Virus record (IMG/VR): IMGVR_UViG_3300025012_000140
Location: 1 to 47,619 of that record
DNA from: a virus
Strand: one strand, 5' to 3'
DNA length: 47,619 bases
A program made the position numbers and the translations under genes. Shown here piece after piece: positions 39,774-46,657 of the stretch; the first letter of the stretch is position 1; each line of letters starts with the position of its first letter. Below the pieces are notes generated by a model that was given only the letters and a program-made list of their open reading frames with translations, was not told the origin of the DNA and made no database searches.

Positions 39774-39817
39774 CAGGATTATTTTCAATAAATTTAATAA
39801 AAACTAGTGCTAAAAAC

Positions 39818-39846
39818 TTGCGAAATTAATAAAATGATTATATATT
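39818..39846 (+). promoter_or_regulatory. Promoter of the DGQHR-like gene
   Basis: TTGCGA (39818-39823), 17 bases, TATATT (39841-39846). It lies about 22 bases before the gene, so the leader is short. Confidence 0.5.
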
Positions 39847-39868
39847 ATAAGAAGAGGAGTTTTTTACT

Positions 39869-41497
39869 ATGATTTTTAAATTTGATAAAAGTGGAAATAT
39901 GGAAAATATGGGAACGGAAGGGGATATACAGGATATGGCAAGAAAAAGTAAAGAAAAGGATAGGTTTAATCAAATGGATGTTGGTTTGGTTAATCAGGTA
40001 AAGGAAGAGGTTTTAGGGATGGTAAATGAAACTAAAAGTCAGGTGGCAGTTGGATTTAATGAGATTATTGGGGATGAGGATATGGTTCAACAACATGAAA
40101 TGGAATTGGTTAAGGAAGTGGAATCTGAGAGTGATAAAATTTGGGATAGAGGGAGCAGAGATGGAGAGGTTGGCGATAGTGTGGTGAATAAGGGTGAAAG
40201 TGAGAGTGAGAGTAATAAAGGGGTAATGACTGATGAGGAATTGAAGCAGAAAATGAGGGAAAGAAATATGGGGAATATAGTGAATATGAATGACATGCCA
40301 ACGTTAAGCAATTTAACCAAAAAAACAGAAGAAATGCCTGAGTGGGAACTAGAGGACGCTTCACCTGTAATAATTAAAAAGAAAGTCGGAAAATATTCCG
40401 TAAATATATCTGCTGGAATGCTTGCTACCATGGCAAATGACGGTGTAATTTTTTATAATGAAAATACACAACGCTCAAGAAAAAAGAAGAAAAATGGCGA
40501 GACAACCCCGTTTTTAATGGCTTCTAAAGTAAAAAAGATATACGAGCAGTTAATATCCGGCGAACTAAATGGAATGCTCATAACCCTCAACGCTCGAATA
40601 ATTAAGGATGAAGGAGGGAATATATTAAATCCTCTTGTTTTTGACGAAGATAGCAAAACACTTACAGGGTCGGGGGTTCTCGATGCCGTAGATGGTTGGC
40701 ACCGCATTTCCGCAAGTCGTTTATGGCTTAAAAAATGGAACATTAAAAAGAATCAAAAAACAATGGACAGTCCTTGGGATTATGAATTTATCACCGCAAT
40801 TGAACACAAAGAAGAAATCGGTGGAGGGCTTATCTTTAAAGAGTACGGATTTCACCAACTTAAAATTCAAGCATCTAAAGTTAAATTTCTTGATATATAC
40901 GATTATGCCAATATGATTGTTAGAAGGCTTATGACCTCGGTTCTTAGAGATAAAATTGAGACAGACAACACAAGAACAAAAGGTACAAACAAGATTGTAA
41001 CATTTGGAACATTAAGTGACGCAATCAAAAAGAATTATAAACTTATTACTGAGGACGATGTTGAATTAGTTGGTGATTATTTGACCAAATTCTTTAGTAA
41101 ATTAATAAGTATTTTCCCAGAATATTTTGGCAACGTCTCAAAAGAAGATAGGGATTTAATGAGAATAAGAGATGACCTAACGCTTGAATTATTAATGTTT
41201 CATGGTTATGTTGCTATAAGTTCTAGATTATATGGCAAAGAAGATTGGGAAACTAAATTATCTAAACTTAGAAGTATAATTCAAATAGGTCAATGGAGAG
41301 GAATTATCCTTCAATCCGATTGTCCAATTTGGGATAGAATATTTAAAGGTGGGGATGAAAAGAGAATAGTTAATGGAAGTTCAAGTGTCTCTTTTGTTAG
41401 TAAGACATTGGGTGATTATATTGAATTTGGGATTGATCATGCAATTCGGAATATTAAAGAAGATGATCAGAAGAAGTTAGAGAAGTTGAATAAGTAA
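39869..41497 (+). CDS. DGQHR/DndB-like protein with long disordered N-terminus
   Basis: A 542-residue protein. The first 140 residues are acidic, Met/Ser/Gly-rich and probably disordered (GESESESNKG, MRERNMGNIVNMNDM). From about 180 on it is folded; LTGSGVLDAVDGWHRISA contains DGWHR, matching the DGQHR signature of DndB-type proteins with Trp in place of Gln. DndB proteins regulate DNA phosphorothioation genes or sit in defence systems, but no dnd genes are near. ParB-like nuclease folds also use similar residues. GAGGAG lies before ATG 39869. The assignment rests mostly on this one motif. Confidence 0.5.
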   Translation: MIFKFDKSGNMENMGTEGDIQDMARKSKEKDRFNQMDVGLVNQVKEEVLGMVNETKSQVAVGFNEIIGDEDMVQQHEMELVKEVESESDKIWDRGSRDGEVGDSVVNKGESESESNKGVMTDEELKQKMRERNMGNIVNMNDMPTLSNLTKKTEEMPEWELEDASPVIIKKKVGKYSVNISAGMLATMANDGVIFYNENTQRSRKKKKNGETTPFLMASKVKKIYEQLISGELNGMLITLNARIIKDEGGNILNPLVFDEDSKTLTGSGVLDAVDGWHRISASRLWLKKWNIKKNQKTMDSPWDYEFITAIEHKEEIGGGLIFKEYGFHQLKIQASKVKFLDIYDYANMIVRRLMTSVLRDKIETDNTRTKGTNKIVTFGTLSDAIKKNYKLITEDDVELVGDYLTKFFSKLISIFPEYFGNVSKEDRDLMRIRDDLTLELLMFHGYVAISSRLYGKEDWETKLSKLRSIIQIGQWRGIILQSDCPIWDRIFKGGDEKRIVNGSSSVSFVSKTLGDYIEFGIDHAIRNIKEDDQKKLEKLNK

Positions 41498-41510
41498 TTT
41501 TTGGTAAAAA

Positions 41511-41545
41511 ATAGAGCAATCACAAATTAACTGTGATTGCTCTAT
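41511..41545. terminator. Bidirectional terminator
   Basis: ATAGAGCAATCACA (41511-41524) and TGTGATTGCTCTAT (41532-41545), 14 perfect pairs, 7-base loop, flanked by AAAAAA on the left (TTTTTT for the minus strand) and AATATTATTTT on the right. It serves both the DGQHR gene and the minus-strand endonuclease. Confidence 0.85.
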
Positions 41546-41549
41546 AATA

Positions 41550-43562
41550 TTATTTTGCTATTTGTTGCAGATATTTATCATAGTATTCCCATGTCATCTG
41601 TTCTCCTGTTTCTGGATGCTTACCTGTATATTTATGACGCTCCTTATCTTTCAAGTATGCACTAATATTTGTGTTATTTATATTATACTTTCTTGATGCT
41701 TCTATTTGAGAATTAAAAACTTCCCCTGTGGTTAGACATATTATTTTTACAAAATGTAAAGGTATTTTACCTTGTTTATTATTTAATATCTCCTTAATTT
41801 CTTCTTCTGACTTTAATAAATATTCATCATAATACATCCAAATCAACTTCTCATTTGTGATTGGGTGCTTACCTACAAATGACTGTATCCCCTTACATCC
41901 TTTAATTACACCAGATTCATCAATATTATATTCTCTACTTGCATCTACTCCACTATCAAAAACCTTATTTGTAGTTAGGCATATTACCTGTTTTTTGAAC
42001 TTATGGGTTTTTAATGCGTTATTTAATATATTTTTAATTTCTTCTTCTGTTTTTAAAATATAATCTTCATAAAACATCCAAACTAATTTATCTTTTGTTT
42101 CAATATGTTTACCTGCTGTTATATTAGTGCAATTTTCTCTACAACATGCAGATATACTTGATGCTTCTATATCATACTCTTTTCCTGCACTAACGAGACT
42201 TTCAAAAACCTTGTTTGTTGTCAAACATATCACTTTTTTATAATTATATTCTTGATTCGCCATAACCTCTTTAGGGTCATAGTCACACCAACCTAATTCT
42301 GCCCCTTGTTTAAGATACTTACCAACTGTACCAGAAGTGGTTGATTTTAAAATACCAGCAATTTTAACTGTATTTCTAATTCCACTAGACCACATATTAC
42401 AACAAATCTTCACTAAATTTTTCAAACCATCTTTATGTGCTTTTAACCAGTCAATATCTTCTTCTTTAAAATCTAACAACTCAGCAAGACATGGTTGGTT
42501 TGGGCGAGTTATATTACGAGACATAATACTATTTTTTATCCATTTTAAATCTTCTGATTTTCTGCAATATAGTATTATGTAATTTTTTATGTGATTATCT
42601 TTTGCTAAATTTTCTTTAATTTTGTCATTTTCTTGTACTTCCTTTAATGAATTCCAACCTTTAATTTCTTCATAATGTTGTATACCCATTGCCTCTACAA
42701 CACAATCTATATCATATATATAATTATCATATCTATAACTACTACACCACTCAAAAGTTGTTTTTGATAATTGTGGTTTAAAGTTTAAACTTAATTGTTC
42801 AAACAATGAAATAATAAATTTTTCATTATAACTTACTCTGTCACTACAGCGTGGACAAGTAAATTTTTGATTTACCAATGTACATATTAAAAAATCTTTC
42901 TCATACCCACAATCAGGACAATGCATAGGGACACTAGTTTTTGACCCTCTTGAATATTTATCAGCATCCTCATCGTTATTTAGGAATTTAACTAGATGTG
43001 GATGAGTGGCTCTCAAGGTGTTGCATTTTCTGCACGTAATAAGACTACCTTTTCTTCTGTTTGTAAAATCATTAATATTATGCAATTCCGACCCATGATC
43101 AGGATGATCTAAACATTTGAACCAATGTCCCTTTTTATTGATACCTTCAGACCCATATCCTACTTCACTTGGCCCCATTTTATTTAAAATATAATCCCAT
43201 TTTAACATTATTATATCTGCTTCTTCTTTTGATAAGTATGTGTAACACCATTTCTTAAAATTCATCCATTCTTCATACTCATTATTAAAACATTTTTGAC
43301 AATAATATTTATCCTCGTAAAAATGGATATTAAGATATTTTACTTGTTGTAATTTATTTCCACAGCAATCACACTCAGCATCTACAAGCAGGGATGAACC
43401 TTTAAAAATATCTTCTGTTTTAACTAGTATCTTTGTTCCTTTAACAACAACCATTCTATTCTTTTTATCTTTAGTTTTAGGTATCTTATATCCCAACTCT
43501 TCATAATATTTTGTACTTGGTCCTCCAACAGTAACCCAAACCTCTTTTGTTATCAATCCCAT
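41550..43562 (-). CDS. EDxHD-like (Vsr-related) homing endonuclease with zinc ribbons and three repeats
   Basis: A 670-residue protein. The N-terminal 280 residues hold several zinc ribbons (CDCCGNKL, CQKCFN, CRKCNT, CPDCGY, CPRCSD). Residues about 285-345 (NEKFIISLFEQLSL, YRYDNYIYDIDCVVEAMGIQHYEEI) follow the E...D..H pattern of the EDxHD nuclease fold known from I-Bth0305I and Vsr. The C-terminus has three repeats of about 60 residues, each ICLTT-x2-VF-x-S, A-x3-Y-I/N, GKH-x-T, W-x-YY, in NUMOD1-like style. No partner gene is split nearby. GAGGTAG precedes the ATG. Family placement is from memory of motif order. Confidence 0.7.
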   Translation of the reverse strand: MGLITKEVWVTVGGPSTKYYEELGYKIPKTKDKKNRMVVVKGTKILVKTEDIFKGSSLLVDAECDCCGNKLQQVKYLNIHFYEDKYYCQKCFNNEYEEWMNFKKWCYTYLSKEEADIIMLKWDYILNKMGPSEVGYGSEGINKKGHWFKCLDHPDHGSELHNINDFTNRRKGSLITCRKCNTLRATHPHLVKFLNNDEDADKYSRGSKTSVPMHCPDCGYEKDFLICTLVNQKFTCPRCSDRVSYNEKFIISLFEQLSLNFKPQLSKTTFEWCSSYRYDNYIYDIDCVVEAMGIQHYEEIKGWNSLKEVQENDKIKENLAKDNHIKNYIILYCRKSEDLKWIKNSIMSRNITRPNQPCLAELLDFKEEDIDWLKAHKDGLKNLVKICCNMWSSGIRNTVKIAGILKSTTSGTVGKYLKQGAELGWCDYDPKEVMANQEYNYKKVICLTTNKVFESLVSAGKEYDIEASSISACCRENCTNITAGKHIETKDKLVWMFYEDYILKTEEEIKNILNNALKTHKFKKQVICLTTNKVFDSGVDASREYNIDESGVIKGCKGIQSFVGKHPITNEKLIWMYYDEYLLKSEEEIKEILNNKQGKIPLHFVKIICLTTGEVFNSQIEASRKYNINNTNISAYLKDKERHKYTGKHPETGEQMTWEYYDKYLQQIAK

Positions 43563-43589
43563 AATATTTATCTACCTCTTTCCCTTTAA

Positions 43590-43757
43590 TCAGAGTTCCA
43601 CAAATGGAATAAGACGCTCTACTGTTAAAGGCAGTAAGCGTCTAGTTTTACACTCAAAATCATCAAATCCTAAAAGAATCCAACGATACATCGGGTATCG
43701 ATCCCCAATGAAGCAACCATAAAATCCAAAATCATTACCAAACCTAAATTTCCACAT
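43590..43757 (-). CDS. Possible 55-residue protein or remnant
   Basis: A frame from ATG 43757 to TGA 43590 gives MWKFRFGNDFGFYGCF, DRYPMYRWILLGFDDFE and RRLLPLTVERLIPFVEL, a protein-like sequence with a natural mix of residues. There is no clear ribosome binding site, and the ATG lies just after the terminator of the upstream gene. It may be the tail of a lost gene. Confidence 0.35.
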   Translation of the reverse strand: MWKFRFGNDFGFYGCFIGDRYPMYRWILLGFDDFECKTRRLLPLTVERLIPFVEL

Positions 43758-43764
43758 AAAAATA

Positions 43765-43784
43765 GAGAGTCTATTTCAACTCTC
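43765..43784 (-). terminator. Small terminator after the 81-residue gene
   Basis: GAGAGT (43784-43779 on the minus strand) pairs with ACTCTC (43770-43765) around TGAAATAG, followed by TATTTTTA. Confidence 0.55.
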
Positions 43785-43812
43785 AAAACCAATTATTATC
43801 TTCTATTTATCC

Positions 43813-44058
43813 CTAACAATCTCTCTCACACCCACAAACCAAAACCCTCTTCTTACCACTCAAAACATCATCAGGCCAATCAACCCACTCAATATAACTA
43901 ATATCCTCTAATGCTTCTAAAACATCTAAACCATCTTCCATCGAAACAATAACCCTTTTCTTATCCATCAAACTCAACAAACTCAAACCAACCTTCCCAG
44001 AATACTTTCCCATCATCTGTTTTAATTCTTCTTTCTTTTTAGGTGTTAATCCAGACAT
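43813..44058 (-). CDS. Small hypothetical protein with Cys end
   Basis: An 81-residue protein; basic start (TPKKKEELKQMMGKYSGKVG), acidic middle (VSMEDGLDVLEALED) and a C-terminal VLVCGCERDC. Minus-strand TAGGAGGAA supports ATG 44058. Part of a cluster of small minus-strand genes. No family recognised. Confidence 0.6.
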   Translation of the reverse strand: MSGLTPKKKEELKQMMGKYSGKVGLSLLSLMDKKRVIVSMEDGLDVLEALEDISYIEWVDWPDDVLSGKKRVLVCGCERDC

Positions 44059-44070
44059 AATAATTTCCTC

Positions 44071-44214
44071 CTATGTATTTTTCTTATTCAACATCTTATA
44101 AGCATACAAACACTTCTTTAAAAATTCAGGACTAATAACATTCTTCTTACTATCTTCTAAAAACTGTTTTGACTTTTCTTTACTAACAATAAAAACTCTA
44201 TCATTACTATTCAT
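44071..44214 (-). CDS. Small 47-residue protein
   Basis: ATG 44214 behind TTGGGGTGA on the minus strand, TAG at 44071. Basic and helical: NDRVFIVSKEKSKQFLEDSKK, SPEFLKKCLYAYKML. It starts four bases after the upstream gene's stop. No family recognised. Confidence 0.55.
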   Translation of the reverse strand: MNSNDRVFIVSKEKSKQFLEDSKKNVISPEFLKKCLYAYKMLNKKNT

Positions 44215-44217
44215 ATT

Positions 44218-44391
44218 TCACCCCAATATATCTCTTATTTTCTGTTCTAAATTACTAATTCTAATATACTGTATTGGACGTTTAACTTTTTCCTTAACTC
44301 TATTAATATTTTGTTGCAACTGTAATGGTAAATCTTCGTAGCATCCAGACTTTATCACCGTAATACTTTTTATATCAGATGAATTTTCCAT
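44218..44391 (-). CDS. Small 57-residue protein
   Basis: ATG 44391 after AAAGGAG on the minus strand, TGA at 44218-44220. Helical, with DLPLQLQQNINRVKEKVK and RISNLEQKIRDILG. Its end carries the binding site of the next gene. Family unknown. Confidence 0.55.
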   Translation of the reverse strand: MENSSDIKSITVIKSGCYEDLPLQLQQNINRVKEKVKRPIQYIRISNLEQKIRDILG

Positions 44392-44504
44392 TTATTTACT
44401 CCTTTGCATAATATAAATACATACTTTTGTTGGATAATATTATTTTTAACTTTGCAAACAAAACAAAAAAAGAAAAGCAATCCTACTTTCCTTTAAAACT
44501 TATA

Positions 44505-44876
44505 TCACTTCCACTCATCCCTAATATTCCCATTTTCATCATAATAATCTCCACTAATCCCATCAACCTCATCTTCAATATCATGCCAAGGCCCATAAGT
44601 TTCAAACTCATTCATCATATCAATAACTTCATTAAAACTATATTCCTTAACAACTTTTGCATTAAATAAAGCATTATACACAATAATAGGAAAATCTTTT
44701 TCATATACTGCATCTCTGATAATATCATCTTTTACACACCAAGCATGATCGATGGTTTGATTCGGAGGATATAAATTTGTAATAGTTCCATGAACTAATT
44801 TCCAGTCATGATGAGATAATATAAATTGTAGACTTAATTCATAGCACTTTCCTAGATTGTCTTTGTTAATTGGCAT
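44505..44876 (-). CDS. Hypothetical phage protein with His/Cys residues
   Basis: A 123-residue protein. GKCYELSLQFILSHHDWKLVHG and TIDHAWCVKDDIIRDAVYEK contain a Cys and two His in spacing reminiscent of a papain-like triad, as in a phage family I recall with GKCYENA...HGTV...HAW pattern; enzyme activity is unproven. AGAGGTGAT lies before ATG 44876 and a good promoter at 44930-44902 drives it. Confidence 0.6.
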   Translation of the reverse strand: MPINKDNLGKCYELSLQFILSHHDWKLVHGTITNLYPPNQTIDHAWCVKDDIIRDAVYEKDFPIIVYNALFNAKVVKEYSFNEVIDMMNEFETYGPWHDIEDEVDGISGDYYDENGNIRDEWK

Positions 44877-44901
44877 TATTTAATCACCTCTTATCACAAT
44901 A

Positions 44902-44930
44902 ATTATAGTGGACAAGCAATCATATGTCAA
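44902..44930 (-). promoter_or_regulatory. Sigma-A promoter, minus strand
   Basis: TTGACA (44930-44925), 17 bases, TATAAT (44907-44902), both perfect. It starts the small minus-strand gene group beginning at 44876. Confidence 0.82.
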
Positions 44931-44942
44931 AAGGTAAAGTTG

Positions 44943-45036
44943 GAAAAAATAGAGAGAATCCTACTAATAAGTAAGACTCCCTCTTGAGGATGAAAGAAAG
45001 AGTGTATAAATGAAAAATGAAAATTAATCACTTATG
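44943..45036 (-). ncRNA. Predicted small RNA of about 95 bases
   Basis: From the promoter at 45071-45043 to a terminator stem at 44983-44952 there is no ATG on the minus strand. The stem GAGGGAGTCTTACT / AGTAGGATTCTCTC has 14 pairs and a TATT loop, then TATTTTTTCC. Its three non-canonical pairs are G-U only on the minus-strand RNA (A-C on the other strand), so it is a minus-strand terminator. Promoter plus terminator without a gene suggests a small RNA. Confidence 0.5.
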
Positions 45037-45042
45037 TTTATT

Positions 45043-45071
45043 ATGATAAATTATTTTAGCGTTTATGTCAA
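45043..45071 (-). promoter_or_regulatory. Promoter of the predicted small RNA
   Basis: TTGACA (45071-45066), 17 bases, TATCAT (45048-45043). The stretch 45072-45194 upstream holds only a possible gene remnant on the minus strand (frame with IIQQMQEDINDDDFYDYY, no start). Confidence 0.6.
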
Positions 45072-45194
45072 TGGGGATTTTATTTATTTGTTACTTACTA
45101 TCCCAACAAATCAATAATAATCATAAAAATCATCATCATTTATATCTTCTTGCATTTGCTGAATAATTCTTTTAACTTCATAATCTAGACAAAA

Positions 45195-45226
45195 CAAAAA
45201 AGAGAGTTATTGGTTTGACTCTCTTT
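45195..45226 (-). terminator. Terminator after the 73-residue gene
   Basis: AAAGAGAGT (45226-45218 on the minus strand) pairs with ACTCTCTTT (45207-45199), followed by TTTTGTTTTG. Nine perfect pairs. Confidence 0.75.
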
Positions 45227-45246
45227 AATACAATCAAATTATTAAA

Positions 45247-45468
45247 TTATTTTATCAAAACTCCATCATTCTCTGCTATCACCATCAACCACTCTGTATC
45301 TCCCAAAGTATAATTATCTAAGAAAAATTCAAGTGTTTGATTAAATTTCTCCATTATCTTTTCTCTCGCATATTTAGTAGGAATTGTAAACTCTTTGTCT
45401 ATTGCTATATTGTTATCATCATATGTGGTAAGAGTCACAGTTTCAATCGTATCAATATTTTTAATCAT
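45247..45468 (-). CDS. Small hypothetical protein
   Basis: A 73-residue protein. The frame opens at 45489, but ATG 45468 behind GAGGAAAA is the better start. Beta-rich N-terminus (TIETVTLTTYDDNNIAIDKEF) and helical centre. It overlaps the upstream gene by eight bases. Family unknown. Confidence 0.55.
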   Translation of the reverse strand: MIKNIDTIETVTLTTYDDNNIAIDKEFTIPTKYAREKIMEKFNQTLEFFLDNYTLGDTEWLMVIAENDGVLIK

Positions 45469-45652
45469 GATTTTCCTCATTAACCACATCTACAGAATAA
45501 TTATGCTTATTTACATCAATATTCATTATATTTTTAAGTTTAGAAATAGCTAATACAATTGCATCCTCATTACTATTTGCAATGTTGTCATTCACTCTAA
45601 TCCACACATCCTTATCCTTTAATTGAAATTCTACATCGTAATATTTGCTCAT
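45461..45652 (-). CDS. Small hypothetical protein
   Basis: A 63-residue protein with ATG 45652 after GAAGGAG; an earlier opening at 45685 lacks a site. KYYDVEFQLKDKDVWIRVNDN suggests a small alpha/beta fold. Family unknown. It lies 17 bases after the Mom-like gene, in the same direction. Confidence 0.55.
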   Translation of the reverse strand: MSKYYDVEFQLKDKDVWIRVNDNIANSNEDAIVLAISKLKNIMNIDVNKHNYSVDVVNEENHD

Positions 45653-45669
45653 AAATACAACTCCTTCAA

Positions 45670-46377
45670 TTAAATTACTCCACATAATTTATCATTAGTT
45701 TTGTCTTCTTTTAAAGAATTATACCACAATATATTTTCATTAGCAACTATAATATTATTTTTATAGTTATATGTACTAAGATTATCTCCTTTTGGATACG
45801 ATTGCTCTTCCCATAAGCATTCCAATAATTTATCATACACCAATAAATATCTATGTTTTCTAGTTCTCGGTCTCCACTCTCCTACTAATCCTTTTACCTT
45901 ACCTCTTTGATGTTTTACATATGTACCATCTTCTTGTAATATCCAAAAATCAGGTTTCTTAGCAGTCAATCCATAATATTTAAAATTTGTTGCTTGATAT
46001 ATGTATCCATTATGTAAACTACTATCCGCATATGATAATATTGCTTTAACTTCTATTTCTTTTCTTAATAATTTTATTGCCCTACTTAAAAACCATGAAG
46101 TTAAATTTTTCTCATATATACTTGGATCTAATGCTAATCTTCCTAATTCATAAATTCCTTGCTGTTGATCTCTTGCCAATCCAAACATTCCCTTTACTGT
46201 TTCTGGGACAGATGGTGAATGAAATATTGCTACTCCAATTATTTTATCACTCAGAAATAATCCATAATTATGACCACTTCTAAATGAAAATCCTTGATGA
46301 GATAAGTAATGATATTTATTTAAGACTTCTTTTGCTTCTGATTTAGATATTTTATTTATCGTGTAGTCTTCTCTCAT
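45670..46377 (-). CDS. Mom-like GNAT-fold DNA-modification protein
   Basis: A 235-residue protein with the pattern of the phage Mu Mom family: LNKYHYLSHQGFSF near the start, IGVAIFHSPSVPE, YELGRLALDP, SWFLSRAIKLLRKE, AILSYADSSLHNGYIYQATNFKYYG. Mom uses a GNAT fold to turn adenine in DNA into a carbamoylmethyl-type base that blocks restriction enzymes. The C-terminal 60 residues are an extension with no known match. AAAGGAGG precedes ATG 46377. If real, the element's own DNA may carry a modified adenine. Confidence 0.7.
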   Translation of the reverse strand: MREDYTINKISKSEAKEVLNKYHYLSHQGFSFRSGHNYGLFLSDKIIGVAIFHSPSVPETVKGMFGLARDQQQGIYELGRLALDPSIYEKNLTSWFLSRAIKLLRKEIEVKAILSYADSSLHNGYIYQATNFKYYGLTAKKPDFWILQEDGTYVKHQRGKVKGLVGEWRPRTRKHRYLLVYDKLLECLWEEQSYPKGDNLSTYNYKNNIIVANENILWYNSLKEDKTNDKLCGVI

Positions 46378-46388
46378 TTAATCCTCCT

Positions 46389-46577
46389 TTATTTATTATA
46401 TCCAATCAATTCACTTTCTCCACAATCCAAACAGACATAAAATTCCCTCAATAAATCTAACTCTCTATCTTCTTCATCAAAGTAATCATATCTGACAATG
46501 CAGTTATTAGATTTACAATTATTATTGCCACATTTTATTATTTCACGATTATTATTATCATAAAATATTTCAAACAT
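46389..46577 (-). CDS. Small zinc-ribbon protein
   Basis: A 62-residue protein with IKCGNNNCKSNNC near the middle and YVCLDCGESEL at the end, two Cys pairs fitting a zinc ribbon. It lies 11 bases before the Mom-like gene and behind the promoter at 46630-46602. GTGAGGTGAT marks ATG 46577. Possibly an accessory to the modification gene; not shown. Confidence 0.6.
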   Translation of the reverse strand: MFEIFYDNNNREIIKCGNNNCKSNNCIVRYDYFDEEDRELDLLREFYVCLDCGESELIGYNK

Positions 46578-46601
46578 ATCTTATCACCTCACTTCATAAT
46601 A

Positions 46602-46630
46602 ATTATACATCGTGAGGTAATAAAAGTAAA
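46602..46630 (-). promoter_or_regulatory. Promoter of the Mom-like gene group
   Basis: TTTACT (46630-46625), 17 bases, TATAAT (46607-46602). Within the spacer ACCTCAC is complementary to GTGAGGT of the first gene's binding site, making an inverted repeat that could be an operator. Confidence 0.6.
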
Positions 46631-46657
46631 GGAATATTTTATTTATTGGTTTATAAT

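Noticed and set aside
43690-43720. tRNA-like GGGTATCGATCCCC
   Set aside because: No acceptor, D or anticodon stem can be built around it. It lies within a possible small coding frame on the minus strand.
44427-44669. Plus-strand frame over the 123-residue minus-strand gene
   Set aside because: Its Ile/Pro/Asn-rich product is the reverse of a gene with its own promoter and binding site.
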